Notes: generated from the letters alone by a model not told the origin. Counted from the first letter of the stretch, positions 8,770 through 17,635 are shown. The stretch: 64,000 bases of DNA from Planctomycetota bacterium (GCA_029558835.1 JAKQDH010000131.1:1-64000), one strand, 5' to 3'. Translations and numbers: made by a program.

Positions 8770-9861
8770 ATGATTGTCGACGTACATTGCCATCTGGCCC
8801 TGCCGCAGCGCCGCGTCGAGGCGGCGGTCGAACGCTTCTCGTTCGAGCCGGTCGGGGCACGCGGCTGGCCGGGGCATGACGCCTACCTGCCGCCGGCCCG
8901 CCTGCGCAGCCCGCAATGGTGGTTCCTGGGGACGAAGCTTGGTCTCGACATGCGGGCCGGCGTCGAGCAGATCGACGCCGCAACAGAGGCGGCCTTCTGG
9001 CAACACGTGCGGAACTGCCCCAGCGTGGATCGCATGGTCCTGCTCGCGTTTGACGAGTTCCACACCACGGAGGGAGTCGCGCTGGGTCCCGTGCCGCGAC
9101 GCCGGTGGCCGAGACGGGCGGAGCCGGGCACCAGCATGTACACCAGCAACAGCCTGGTCCGCCACTTCTGCCGGACGTATCCCGAGAAGCTCTGCTTTGG
9201 CGCTTCGATCCATCCCTATCGCCCGCAGGCGCTGGAGGCGCTGGAGGAGGTCGCCCGCGCGGGCGCGGTGCTGGTGAAGTGGCTGCCGCTAACGCAGAAC
9301 ATCGACGCGGCCGACGAGCGCACGCAGCGTTTCCTGCGGCGGGCGGGTGAGCTGGGCGTGGCGCTGCTCGCTCACTACGGCGGTGAGGTCACGCTGGCCA
9401 CGCAGAACGCCCGCCTGGAAGACCCAGGGTCGTTGCTCGACGTGCTGGCGACTTTGCATAAGGAAGGCGTGATGCCGCCGACGATCATAGCTCATGCGGC
9501 CACCCCGTCCTTCCCGTGGCAGCGCGGCCCGTACTTCCGGCGTCTGGCCGCGGCCATGGCCGGGCCGTTACGCACCGCACCGTTGTATGCCGACGTGGCG
9601 GCCTTGTACTACCGGCCGTGGTGGCTGCGCCAGTTGCTGCGCAACCCGCGCTGGTCGGCCGTGCGCGACCGGCTCGTGTTCGGCAGCGATTTCCCGATCC
9701 CGCCGTGCAGCTTGTTCTTCCCGCGGACCCGCTACGGCCACCGCGCATACCTTCGCGAAGCCACATCCTGGATCGAGGGCAGCTTTCGCACGCTGCATGC
9801 GATCGGCGTCCCGGACGCGGCCTTCGACCGCGGCGCCGAGGCGCTGCAGCTCGGGCATTGA
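8770..9861 (+). CDS. Amidohydrolase-family (TIM-barrel metal-dependent) hydrolase
   Basis: 363 aa. The N-terminal MIVDVHCHLALP gives the HxH metal-binding pair. KWLPLTQNIDA supplies a central Lys, LLAHYGGEVTL and IIAHAATPS supply further histidines, and LVFGSDFPIPP supplies the catalytic Asp. This is the layout of amidohydrolase-2 family enzymes (decarboxylases and hydrolases of the ACMSD type). The family acts on cyclic amides, lactones or carboxylates, so the substrate is open. The start is set by the HxH motif immediately following the ATG. Divergent from the methyltransferase gene. Confidence 0.8.
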   Translation: MIVDVHCHLALPQRRVEAAVERFSFEPVGARGWPGHDAYLPPARLRSPQWWFLGTKLGLDMRAGVEQIDAATEAAFWQHVRNCPSVDRMVLLAFDEFHTTEGVALGPVPRRRWPRRAEPGTSMYTSNSLVRHFCRTYPEKLCFGASIHPYRPQALEALEEVARAGAVLVKWLPLTQNIDAADERTQRFLRRAGELGVALLAHYGGEVTLATQNARLEDPGSLLDVLATLHKEGVMPPTIIAHAATPSFPWQRGPYFRRLAAAMAGPLRTAPLYADVAALYYRPWWLRQLLRNPRWSAVRDRLVFGSDFPIPPCSLFFPRTRYGHRAYLREATSWIEGSFRTLHAIGVPDAAFDRGAEALQLGH

Positions 9862-10178
9862 TAGACTCGTGGAGTCAGCAAGCCATCAGAGCCGCGGGCG
9901 CGAGCCCGCGGACACTCCGCGCGTAAGGCTCGTCCGGTGCAGGGTCCGGCAGCTCGCGCTGCCGGCTCTGATTGGCGCCGCCGTCCCTTGCGGAACGACT
10001 GAGCGGCATCGGGTCCGGGCTCTGGCCTACGCAAACCGGCACCCACATTCAACGAAACCGCCGGCTGGTTGCGGCGTCTAAAGTGGTAGCGGGTGTAATT
10101 GCATAGAGGCGGGCCACGCGGGTGCCTTGGCCTGCGGGCCCGTCCCTGGCGCGGAAACCACTTCCGGGAGTCGCTGCT
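9862..10178. other. Intergenic region with two GC-rich hairpins
   Basis: 317 bp without a convincing gene. A perfect 8 bp stem, CCGCGGGC-GCGA-GCCCGCGG, lies at 9892-9911 and could terminate or insulate the amidohydrolase transcript, although no T-tract follows. A second hairpin (CGGCAGC/GCTGCCG) is near 9950-9966. Both resemble dispersed planctomycete palindromes rather than classical terminators. Confidence 0.5.
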
Positions 10179-11000
10179 ATGGGTCGCCTGAATCCCAGAT
10201 CGTTGCGCTGGTACCGAACACCTGCCTACCCGGGCAAGCTCGAAGTGCTTGCCGACCCTGAGTTGCTGAGTATGCACCTGCCAGCCGCCTGGCGGTCGTG
10301 CGCCGAGTTGAGGAGGGCGGCGGCGGTCTTCCTGGCGGCCAGCATGGGCGGGTGCTCGCAGAAGTTGCCGGGGTCTGATCCGTCGCGGGCGGGTGCGCAA
10401 GCTTGGTGCGGGCAGCCGGCGACCGTGCTGAAAGAACCGGTACGTGAGCCGGAACGTGAGCTGGACCGCGGTAGGACCGGAGGTATTGTTCAACTGCCCT
10501 CCGTCCTCGTGTATGTTCCTGAAGACGAAGCGCTCGCGATTATCAAGGAAGAACTCGCTCAGTACGGCGTCCAGCTCACTCAGGAAAACGTGGTGCTGCA
10601 GTCCGTGGTGGTGGCTAAAACGCGCATCGAGGGCGGCGAGGCATGGATCAAGGGTGGGCCCGGTACTCACGCGGTGAAGGTCTACGACCCACTCGAGGTG
10701 GACTTGATGGATCCGGGGCGAAGGATTGGGGTCGAGTATGTGGTGTCGAATCGGCATTCCGGCAGCGCGGAGTTCCCCCCGGATACGCGTAATGAGAGAG
10801 AGTACGCCGAGTACCTCGCCCGGGAAGTACAGAGGCAGGGGCGTGGCCTCCACTTCGGCGCCTTCTACGACGTGCGGCTGGAAACCGGGCCCGGGCCCAC
10901 ACCGCGTGAGGTGGCGGCGCGGAAACTCGAAGCTCAGCGCCTGCTGCGGCAGCAGGTGAAGGACTTCGCCGACTGGCTCAAGGGGCAGGGGGTGATCTGA
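10179..11000 (+). CDS. Putative exported or lipoprotein partner of the adjacent radical SAM protein
   Basis: 273 aa from the ATG at 10179, which has GGGAG about 8 nt upstream. An internal ATG at 10272 would start a shorter form beginning directly with a signal-like segment (RRAAAVFLAASMGGCSQ) that ends in Cys, suggesting a lipoprotein. The rest is soluble: LPSVLVYVPEDEALAIIKEE, a beta-rich centre, and a basic C-terminal helix (ARKLEAQRLLRQQVKDFADW). It ends one base before the GTG of the radical SAM gene, so the two are translationally coupled. I do not recognise the family. It may be the substrate, the carrier or the partner of the SPASM enzyme. Confidence 0.6.
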   Translation: MGRLNPRSLRWYRTPAYPGKLEVLADPELLSMHLPAAWRSCAELRRAAAVFLAASMGGCSQKLPGSDPSRAGAQAWCGQPATVLKEPVREPERELDRGRTGGIVQLPSVLVYVPEDEALAIIKEELAQYGVQLTQENVVLQSVVVAKTRIEGGEAWIKGGPGTHAVKVYDPLEVDLMDPGRRIGVEYVVSNRHSGSAEFPPDTRNEREYAEYLAREVQRQGRGLHFGAFYDVRLETGPGPTPREVAARKLEAQRLLRQQVKDFADWLKGQGVI

Positions 11001-11001
11001 C

Positions 11002-12138
11002 GTGCATCTGACGCTGCATCTGACCACGGCCTGCAACATGTGTTGTGACTATTGCTATGCGCCGCCGCACGATGGGACGCCGATGACGGAGGCCGTCGGG
11101 CGTGAGGCGATGGCCCTGGCGTCGCGGCTGACCGAAGGCTCCTGCGGCATCGTCTTCTTCGGCGGCGAGCCGCTGCTGCACAAGGACCTCATCCGCGCCC
11201 TCATCGAGCATGGCCGGGAGCTGGAACGCGGCCAGGCGGGGCGCTTTCACTTCAAGGTGACCACCAACGGCCTGCTGCTCGACGAGCAGTTCCTGGAGTT
11301 CTCGCTGCGGCATGATCTGCTGGTGGCCATGAGCTTCGACGGCGTCCGCGAGGCGCACGATCGGCACCGCCGCTTCCGCAACGGCGGACCGTCGTTCGAC
11401 ATACTGCTTAACAAGCTGAAGCTGCTGCTCGACCTGCGGCCGTATGCCAGCGTGCTCATGGTGGTGAACCCCGACACGGCTCAGTACCTGGCGGATTCCG
11501 TGTCGTTCCTGCTGGACGTGGGCGCGCGGTACCTGATTGTGTCACTGAACTACGCGGCCGACTGGCAAGAGGCGGACTTTCAGGTGCTCAAAAAGCAGTA
11601 CCAGCGGCTGGGCAAACTGTATATCAAATGGACGCGGGCCGGGCGGAAGTTCTACCTCAGCCCGTTCGAGGTGAAACTGTCGTCGCACATCAACCGCCAC
11701 TGTTACCGCAAGGAGCGTTGCGAGCTGGCGCAGCGGCAGCTTTCCGTCGATCCGCTGGGGTATCTGTACCCATGCGTGCAGTTCCCGCGCTGCGGGCCGG
11801 AGAGTTCGTGGTGCGTCGGGCACATCTCGCGCGGGATCGACGAGGCCGCCCGCCAGCGGATTCACGATGCGTCGGAAGAGGAGAAGAACGTTTGCCGGGA
11901 GTGTGCCCTGAAGGAGCGTTGCCACAACACCTGCGGCTGTCTGAACTGGCAGACCACCGGGTCGATCAACGAGGTCTCGCCGGTGCTGTGCCGGCACGAG
12001 CGGTTGCTGATTCCGATCGCCGACCGCGTCGGCGAGGTGCTCTACCGCAAGCGTGATCCGCTCTTCCTGCACAAACACTATAATGCGGCGTACCCGATAC
12101 TCTCGCTATTGGAGGATACGGTGACCAAGCGGCCGTGA
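11002..12138 (+). CDS. Radical SAM/SPASM domain protein (peptide- or protein-modifying type)
   Basis: 378 aa, GTG start. The [4Fe-4S] cysteines are C11, C15 and C18 (TTACNMCCDYC, CX3CX2C), followed by IVFFGGEPLL, the GGE motif for SAM binding. The C-terminal SPASM region has clustered cysteines: CELAQRQLSVDPLGYLYPC, then CVGHI and CRECALKERCHNTCGC, fit for auxiliary clusters. The family includes RiPP maturases and sulfatase-activating enzymes. No typical short precursor gene is nearby. The coupled upstream gene (10179-11000) is the best partner candidate. Stops at 12138 and is followed by a repeat-rich spacer. Confidence 0.87.
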   Translation: MHLTLHLTTACNMCCDYCYAPPHDGTPMTEAVGREAMALASRLTEGSCGIVFFGGEPLLHKDLIRALIEHGRELERGQAGRFHFKVTTNGLLLDEQFLEFSLRHDLLVAMSFDGVREAHDRHRRFRNGGPSFDILLNKLKLLLDLRPYASVLMVVNPDTAQYLADSVSFLLDVGARYLIVSLNYAADWQEADFQVLKKQYQRLGKLYIKWTRAGRKFYLSPFEVKLSSHINRHCYRKERCELAQRQLSVDPLGYLYPCVQFPRCGPESSWCVGHISRGIDEAARQRIHDASEEEKNVCRECALKERCHNTCGCLNWQTTGSINEVSPVLCRHERLLIPIADRVGEVLYRKRDPLFLHKHYNAAYPILSLLEDTVTKRP

Positions 12139-12145
12139 GAGGAGT

Positions 12146-12294
12146 TGGCAGTGTTCAGTTGTCAGTTGTCAGTGGTCAGTCGTCAGTGTTCAGTCGTAAG
12201 TCCGCATCCTGCCTGCGCATGGCGCTAACTGAGAGCTGAAGGCCGAAAGCCGAGTGCTCATAACTGATAACTGACGACTGAGAACTGACCGCCG
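12146..12294. repeat. Degenerate palindrome made of GTCAGT-type short repeats
   Basis: The left part carries tandem six-to-eight-base units (GTTCAGTTGTCAGTTGTCAG and onward). The right part is its inverse (AACTGATAACTGACGACTGA, then GAACTGAC), giving a long imperfect hairpin of about 150 bp. It lies between the radical SAM gene and the zinc-ribbon gene. It is markedly more AT-rich than the neighbouring genes. Confidence 0.6.
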
Positions 12295-12320
12295 CCGCCC
12301 CGCGTTCGAGGCTGTGCACA

Positions 12321-12782
12321 ATGATAAACCGACTGCTGGCAACTCTGTTGTTCATCGCGGGCGCAGGCACAATGGTAATAGGCATCGCCAGCTACTGGCA
12401 CGGCATTCCCTATGATGAACTGTGGGTCGTATGGCCCCTGAAAGAGCCGAAGCTCGAGGCCGCGGTCGTCGACGGGACTGTGCACGTCCTGTACATGTCG
12501 CGCATGCCGCAGCGCAAGCTTCAGGAGGAGCGCAAGGGGTTCGCCGGGTTCTACGTCAAGTCGCTGACGTCGGGCGACACGCTGGCCCGCGGCGGGGGCG
12601 TGCCGTTCTGGGCGTTGTTCGTGGTGCTGATGGTGCAGCCGACGGTCGTGTTCTTCCGCGGTCCCTGGCGCCGCCGGCGGCGCCGCCGCCACGGCCAGTG
12701 CATCCGTTGCGGCTACAATCTTACCGGCCTCACCGAGCCGCGTTGTCCGGAGTGCGGGCTGGAGTTCACAAGGCTCCCTTGA
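12321..12782 (+). CDS. Small membrane protein with C-terminal planctomycete zinc ribbon
   Basis: 153 aa. Two membrane helices (LLATLLFIAGAGTMVIGIAS near the start and ALFVVLMVQPTVVFF near residue 100) flank a soluble middle. A run of arginines then leads to CIRCGYNLTGLTEPRCPECG, a four-cysteine zinc ribbon found repeatedly in Planctomycetota proteins. The basic stretch next to the second helix predicts that the ribbon faces the cytoplasm. Function unknown. The motif is the best single taxonomic marker in the window. Confidence 0.75.
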   Translation: MINRLLATLLFIAGAGTMVIGIASYWHGIPYDELWVVWPLKEPKLEAAVVDGTVHVLYMSRMPQRKLQEERKGFAGFYVKSLTSGDTLARGGGVPFWALFVVLMVQPTVVFFRGPWRRRRRRRHGQCIRCGYNLTGLTEPRCPECGLEFTRLP

Positions 12783-12921
12783 GCTTGCGGCGCGGGCTAT
12801 GGACGGCAGAGGGCGGACCCCCAAAGAAGGCAGAAGGCAGAAGGCAGAATTCACAAAGGGCCAACGCACCGCCAGCCCCTTTCTGCATTCTTCATTCATC
12901 ATTCTGCATTCGTCCCTCGAC

Positions 12922-12959
12922 GGGTGGCCCAGGTCCTGTGGACCTGGGGGACTGATGAT
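12922..12959. repeat. 38 bp palindromic repeat, copy 1 of 2
   Basis: Starts GGGTGGCCCAGGTCCTG and ends GGGGGACTGATGAT, with the palindrome CCAGGTCCTGTGGACCTGG inside. It is identical base for base to 59043-59080, some 46 kb away. Confidence 0.85.
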
Positions 12960-13017
12960 CAACTCGCACCGCACAACTCGACCCCGCAGAGCGTTCATCA
13001 ATCCGAGGTCGCCCAGC

Positions 13018-13150
13018 CGACCCCGGAGGGGTCGAAGCCGTTAGCCCAGGGTGGCAACCCTGGGGATCGCAGAACCCGGTCATCTTCCGCCGCTCATCCG
13101 ACCCCGGAGGGGTCGAAGTCGTTAGCCCAGGGTGGCAACCCTGGGGATCG
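13018..13150. repeat. Two 52 bp direct repeats of a double palindrome
   Basis: Units at 13018-13069 and 13099-13150 differ at one base (AAGCCG versus AAGTCG). Each contains CGACCCCGGAGGGGTCG followed by CCCAGGGTGGCAACCCTGGG, so each would form two hairpins. A 29 bp spacer separates them. Two units with internal palindromes do not make a CRISPR array. Confidence 0.8.
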
Positions 13151-13509
13151 GAGTCCAGCGCTTTTTTTATCCCTCTGCCGCCCCGCCGGGGCGGGGAAAA
13201 CAACAGAGCCGCCCTCTTCCCAGGGGTTGACACCCCTGGCTACTGACTTCGGCCCTTCCAGGGCCGGGCAGAACGCGGCGCGCAGCGTAGCCACGGCCCC
13301 CTTTTCTGCATTCTGCCTTCTGCATCCCGAATTCCAGGCCACCCCACTGCTCAAGAGCAGTGGCACACCGGCCTTCTTCTGCATTCTGCCTTCCGCATTC
13401 TGAATTCGGACCGTCCAGACGCTCCATCAGCCACATCAATCGCGCGGAATCTCGTGGATTGTGGTAACCTCTCCCCCGCCGGCGGAGTCTAATGCTCCAG
13501 GAGTACGCG

Positions 13510-14139
13510 ATGGGTACCGACGAAGCGGAACTGATCGCCCGGCTGCGGGCTGGTGACCGTATGGCGTTAGAGACCCTTTACCGCCAGCACGTGCAGCGCG
13601 TCTGGCGCTACGGGTGGTTTATCACCCGTTCGCGGGACGCCGCTGCCGAGATCGTCCAGGAGACGTTTCTGCGGGTCCTGCGTTCGGTCGGCCGCTTCGA
13701 GGCCCGCAGCACGCTGGCCACCTGGCTGCTGACGGTGACCCGCTCGGCCGCCCTGGAGTACGTCCGCCGCAGGCAACGCGAACGCCTCGGCCGCAGCGTT
13801 ATGCCGCAACTCCACGTGGTCAGCGATTCGCACCCCGCGGTCACGGCAGGCGGCGACCCACCGGGAAACGCAGCCATGTCTGATGCCGACGCGACCCGGG
13901 AAGAAGTTCGAGCGGCCCTGGCCACCCTCCCGGAGGCCCAGCGCGACGTGCTGATCCTGCACGAGCTATGCGAATTGAGCGTGCGCGACGCGGCCGGCGT
14001 ACTCGGCTGGAGCGAGACACGCACGAAGGTGACGTTGTTCCGCGCCCGGCGGCGTCTGCGCGAGACGCTCAGCGCGGCCGGGGTATTCAGAGACGCGCGC
14101 GAGGCAGCGCGCAAAGCCCGTGGACAAGCGCGGGCGTAG
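13510..14139 (+). CDS. ECF-type RNA polymerase sigma factor
   Basis: 209 aa from the ATG at 13510, preferred over the ATG at 13492 because CAGGAG sits 7 nt upstream. Region 2 is seen in ALETLYRQHVQRVWRYGWFI, then AAEIVQETFLRVLRSVGRFE and TLATWLLTVTRSAALEYVRR. Region 4 follows a linker: LATLPEAQRDVLILHELCEL, then SVRDAAGVLGWSETRTKVTL, the recognition helix. It directs RNA polymerase to a stress or envelope regulon. The next gene is a ZAS-containing membrane protein, the usual partner of such sigma factors, so the pair is probably a signalling module. Confidence 0.92.
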   Translation: MGTDEAELIARLRAGDRMALETLYRQHVQRVWRYGWFITRSRDAAAEIVQETFLRVLRSVGRFEARSTLATWLLTVTRSAALEYVRRRQRERLGRSVMPQLHVVSDSHPAVTAGGDPPGNAAMSDADATREEVRAALATLPEAQRDVLILHELCELSVRDAAGVLGWSETRTKVTLFRARRRLRETLSAAGVFRDAREAARKARGQARA

Positions 14140-14153
14140 GAGATGCCCGTGGC

Positions 14154-14253
14154 GGGTGGCATGCCCAAGCTCGCCGCAGGCGAGCGCCGGCATGGATCGG
14201 TCCCGGAGGCAGCATGGCGGCGTCAAGTTGCGCTTGGCTTGGCCATGCCACCC
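14154..14253. repeat. MITE-like dispersed repeat, family 1, copy B (reverse orientation)
   Basis: 100 bp between the sigma and anti-sigma-like genes. Begins GGGTGGCATGCCCAAGCTCG and ends GCTTGGCCATGCCACCC, an imperfect terminal inverted repeat of about 17 bp. Internal CATGGCGGCG and CGCCGGCATG match the other copies. Confidence 0.75.
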
Positions 14254-14328
14254 CGCCGCGCACAAGTGTGAAGGTAAGAAGGATGCGAACGGCGGCAATC
14301 GCCAATCGACAAACGTCCGGGGGGTGCC

Positions 14329-17193
14329 ATGAACTGCAAACAGGCACAACAACTCATTGATCTGCGTGTGGACGATCCGCACGCCCAGGATTGGACCGCT
14401 CTGGAGCAGCACCTGGCCGGCTGCCCGGCCTGTGCCGCGCTGCTCAGCGAGTTGCAGCAGACCCGCACATTGCTGGCGGAGCTGCGCACCGAGGGACCTA
14501 CCAGCGAGGAGATGGAATCCATGCTATGCGCCGTGAACGCAGAGAACATCGCCGGGCCTGCTATAACGCAGGGCGTCTCATTCATGCGTCGGGTTACACC
14601 ATTTATCGCCGCCTGCGTGGGTGTGGCGGCCGTGCTGCTGCTGGCCTTGCTCGTCGGAGGGTCCCACTACACCGTACTCGTCGAAGCTGTATCACCTCCC
14701 GCAGCGCAAGAGGTGCTGCGCAGCCCGCTGGAGACGGCCGGTAAGCCCGTCGTCGCCGGAACAGAGGTCAGGGGCTACAACGAGGAGCGATTCCGGGCAA
14801 GACGCATGCGCGTGGCACCCGAATCGGTTGGTGGGAACATTGCCGGCGAGGCCTACGTCGGCTACGGCGTCCAGTCTGACCGGGCCGCGTTGGCGGAGCG
14901 GCTTGATCAGTACAGTTACTCGGTGCCGTTCGAACTCCGCGTGCCGGTAGCAGCCCCGTCCGCGACACCGAGCGCTGCTGCCGACGAGAAGGGTTTCTTT
15001 CGCTTCGGTGAAGCCCAGGTGGCTGACGCCGACGACGCGAAATCCTATGTGGGCGGGACGGCCATCGTCCTCAACAGCGAGAACCGCGACAAGGAAGGAG
15101 ACGGAGTCGTCGACCAATCGCGCCTCGACGTCGCCGGGAAGGCGCTCGAATACGTCGCCAGGGAAGAACGGGCCGCCGCCGGCGGAACCGCCGGGGGCCG
15201 GGGCAGTGGGATCATCCTCGGGCAGGAGTTTACGCCCACGCCGCCCCCTGCCGCGTCGCCTCTGCCCTCACCGGTTGCAGAAGGCAAGGGCGCCGGGCAC
15301 GCGCGAGGAGGCTCGGTCGCAGTCGGGGGTGGAGCGTTCGCTGGAGCGTACGAGGTCGACAGGAAGGAAGAATCGGGCAATGCCCCCTCGGTAGCACGCA
15401 CAGAGCACTTCGCGCTGGCAGGGGTCGACCTGGCAGGAGAACCCGACGCTTATGACAACCACGTTGATCGCCTGGTCGAGGGAACCGAGCAGGAGGCGGC
15501 GCCCGCCGTAACTCCTCAGCCCCAGTCGCCTCAACCGGAGCGTCCTCAGCCCGACCGCCCTCAGAGTCAGCGCCCCGAGCCCAAGATCATCCGCACGGGT
15601 ACGCTGAGCATCGAGGTCACTGACTACACCGCCACCACCGAGCGCGTCGACCAGATGGTCACCCGCTGCAAAGCGTTCATCGCCGATGCGTCGACCAAGG
15701 AGCAGCAGGGCGGCGCCTTGGTGGGCACGATCGTCATCCGCGTCGCGCCCGAGCAGTTTGCGACGCTCTTCGCGGCCCTCAAGTTGCTCGGCCGGGTCGA
15801 GGCGGAGGACGCCCAGGCGGCCGACGTCACCGACCAGTACGTCGATCTCGAAGCCCGCATCCACAGCCTCCAGATCAGCGAGGAGCGCCTTCAGGAGCTC
15901 GTCAAGAGCAAGACCATCATCGACAAGGTCCAGTCGCTGCTCGAAGTCGAGCGCGAGATGACCCGCGTGCGCAGCCAGATTGAGCAGTTGCAGGGGCAGC
16001 TTCGCGTGATGGCCGACCGAGTGGGTATGTCCACCATTACGCTCACCGTGCGGGAGCCGGCCCGCACCGTGCCCGTCGCGGCGCTCACCATCGAAGTGAC
16101 TGAGGTCGAGTCGGCCGGCCCGCAGCTTGGCGCGCTGCTGCAAGAGCTCGGCGGCCGGCTCATCTCCGGCAAGACCGGCAAGCACACCGACGGCACCCTG
16201 CGCGGCAACTACGAGGTCCAGATCACGCTGGCGCGCTTCGCCGACCTGCTCAGCGCGTTGAGCCAGCTCGGTCGCATCGAGGACCGCCAGGTCAAGGACC
16301 AGCAGTTCGGCGACACGAACGCACCGTGGGCGGCCAAGGTGTACTGCCCGGTGAACCTGCTGCTGTACGAGCGCTCGCGGCAGTTGCCGCAGGGCTCCTT
16401 GCGCCTGGAAGTCGACAAGCTGGAGACCGCGCTGGTTGCTTTGCAGGAAGTGCTGCCCCAGACGCATGCGGCCGTCGTCTCGAGCCAGACGACCCGCGAG
16501 GAGGATGGCCGGCAGATCGCCAACCTCACCGTCCGCGTGCCGGCCGGCCAGTTCGCCAACCTGCTCACCGGGCTCGGCTCACTCGGACGCAAGCTCAACG
16601 AGCAGACGGCCGGCGAGTTGGGGCAGATCGTGGGCGGGATGGCGAGCATGCCGCGGGAGTTGGCCCTGGTGCTGGCCGAGCGGCCGCGGCAGGTACCCAG
16701 CGGGCGCATCTTCATCGAAGTCGAGAAGTTCGCCACCGCCCGCCAGGCCCTCAGCGGCATCATCGAGCAGCAGAAGGTACAGGTGCTGGCGTCGGGTAGC
16801 GAGCAGCGCACGGACGGCACCTGGGTCGGTGGCTTCCGCCTGGGCATCCGCGCGGGCGAGATGGAGAAGGCGGTCAGCGAGCTGGAGTCGCTGGGGCGGG
16901 TGCTGCGGCGCGAGATTCAGGGCCTGGGCCTCGGCGACCTTGCCCGCATGGACGGCGACGCGCTGGGCACCATCGAACTGACGATGGGCGAGAAAGCGAG
17001 CATGCAGCCCGACCCCGACCGGGCAGCGGGCTCGATCCGGGCCCGCCTGCGTGATGGATTGGCCGGGCTGTACAACGCCCTGGGTCTGATTCTCTACGGC
17101 ATCGTCGCCCTGGCGCCGTGGCTGGTGGTGGTGCTGCTGCTGGCCTGGGTGCTGCTGAAGCTATGGCGGCGCGTCCGAGCCACGCACAAGTAG
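14329..17193 (+). CDS. ZAS zinc-finger anti-sigma-like protein fused to tandem DUF4349-like domains
   Basis: 954 aa. The N-terminus is a zinc-binding anti-sigma module (Cys3, then His28-x3-Cys32-x2-Cys35 in HLAGCPAC). A membrane helix follows at about 90-110 (FIAACVGVAAVLLLALLVGG). The exported part first has a low-complexity PQPERPQPDRPQ linker. A clear DUF4349 module follows at about 420-580 (IIRTGTLSIEVTDYTATTER, with the YVDLEARIHSLQISEERLQE coiled coil). Three shorter repeats of the same beta-alpha unit come next, near 585, 695 and 790, each marked by LxIEVxxxxxA and LGRxxxxQ. A C-terminal helix (LVVVLLLAWVLLKLWRRV) anchors the far end. Adjacent to its likely target sigma factor; it probably senses an envelope condition. 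Confidence 0.85.
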   Translation: MNCKQAQQLIDLRVDDPHAQDWTALEQHLAGCPACAALLSELQQTRTLLAELRTEGPTSEEMESMLCAVNAENIAGPAITQGVSFMRRVTPFIAACVGVAAVLLLALLVGGSHYTVLVEAVSPPAAQEVLRSPLETAGKPVVAGTEVRGYNEERFRARRMRVAPESVGGNIAGEAYVGYGVQSDRAALAERLDQYSYSVPFELRVPVAAPSATPSAAADEKGFFRFGEAQVADADDAKSYVGGTAIVLNSENRDKEGDGVVDQSRLDVAGKALEYVAREERAAAGGTAGGRGSGIILGQEFTPTPPPAASPLPSPVAEGKGAGHARGGSVAVGGGAFAGAYEVDRKEESGNAPSVARTEHFALAGVDLAGEPDAYDNHVDRLVEGTEQEAAPAVTPQPQSPQPERPQPDRPQSQRPEPKIIRTGTLSIEVTDYTATTERVDQMVTRCKAFIADASTKEQQGGALVGTIVIRVAPEQFATLFAALKLLGRVEAEDAQAADVTDQYVDLEARIHSLQISEERLQELVKSKTIIDKVQSLLEVEREMTRVRSQIEQLQGQLRVMADRVGMSTITLTVREPARTVPVAALTIEVTEVESAGPQLGALLQELGGRLISGKTGKHTDGTLRGNYEVQITLARFADLLSALSQLGRIEDRQVKDQQFGDTNAPWAAKVYCPVNLLLYERSRQLPQGSLRLEVDKLETALVALQEVLPQTHAAVVSSQTTREEDGRQIANLTVRVPAGQFANLLTGLGSLGRKLNEQTAGELGQIVGGMASMPRELALVLAERPRQVPSGRIFIEVEKFATARQALSGIIEQQKVQVLASGSEQRTDGTWVGGFRLGIRAGEMEKAVSELESLGRVLRREIQGLGLGDLARMDGDALGTIELTMGEKASMQPDPDRAAGSIRARLRDGLAGLYNALGLILYGIVALAPWLVVVLLLAWVLLKLWRRVRATHK

Positions 17194-17216
17194 GGTGGGC
17201 ACCGCTCACCGGAATG

Positions 17217-17291
17217 GCGAAGTGCGAAGAGCGACAGCGGAAGGCAAGAGGCAAGAGGGAGGCGTAGGGCGGGCTCTGCCCGCCGCGGGAG
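17217..17291. repeat. 75 bp dispersed repeat, copy 1 of 2
   Basis: Begins GCGAAGTGCGAAGAGCGACA, contains GGCAAGAGGCAAGAGG and ends in a GGGCGGG-CTCTG-CCCGCC hairpin. It differs at one base from 21489-21563, just after the ilvC stop codon. Confidence 0.85.
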
Positions 17292-17540
17292 GAGCGAATG
17301 AAGAAGGGCGACGCCATCCGCATCCGAGCCCGAGCGGAAGCGAGGAGGCGCTCAGGCGCAACGACGTCGCGCGTTGCGCTTCTGTCCGCAGATTGCGCAC
17401 CGCCACAATTGTACGTCGCACACCGTCCGGACAGACCGGCCGCCGATCGGCGGCGGCTGAGCCCGGATCACTCACAACGACGCTTCAGCATGCGGCGCAT
17501 CCAGGTAGCTCCACACAACACGGAAACCGACGGCGTGGCC

Positions 17541-17635
17541 AGGGTGGCATGGCCACGCGTAGCGCCGCCATGCCTTCCCTTCGACAGGCGGCTGCTGCAA
17601 CGCCATGCCGGCGCCTTCGGCTTGGGCACGATACC
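17541..17635. repeat. MITE-like dispersed repeat, family 1, copy C
   Basis: Begins AGGGTGGCATGGCCACGCGT and ends GGCTTGGGCACGATACC, with GCCATGCCGGCGCC internal. Same orientation as copies A and D. Confidence 0.7.

Larger units (their letters stand above)
12783..13509. other. Repeat cluster between zinc-ribbon and sigma-factor genes
   Basis: 727 bp with no supportable gene. It holds, in order: GGCAGAAGGCAGAA runs and TTCTGCATTC-type inverted copies (12825-12911), a 38 bp palindromic repeat identical to one at 59043 (12922-12959), two 52 bp units (13018, 13099), a GCCCCGCCGGGGC palindrome near 13180, and further TTCTGCATTCTG copies (13305-13405). Any promoter for the sigma gene would lie in the last 80 bases, but none is obvious. 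Confidence 0.7.

Noticed and set aside
13018-13150. Possible CRISPR array
   Set aside because: Only two units, each internally palindromic, with one spacer and no cas genes.
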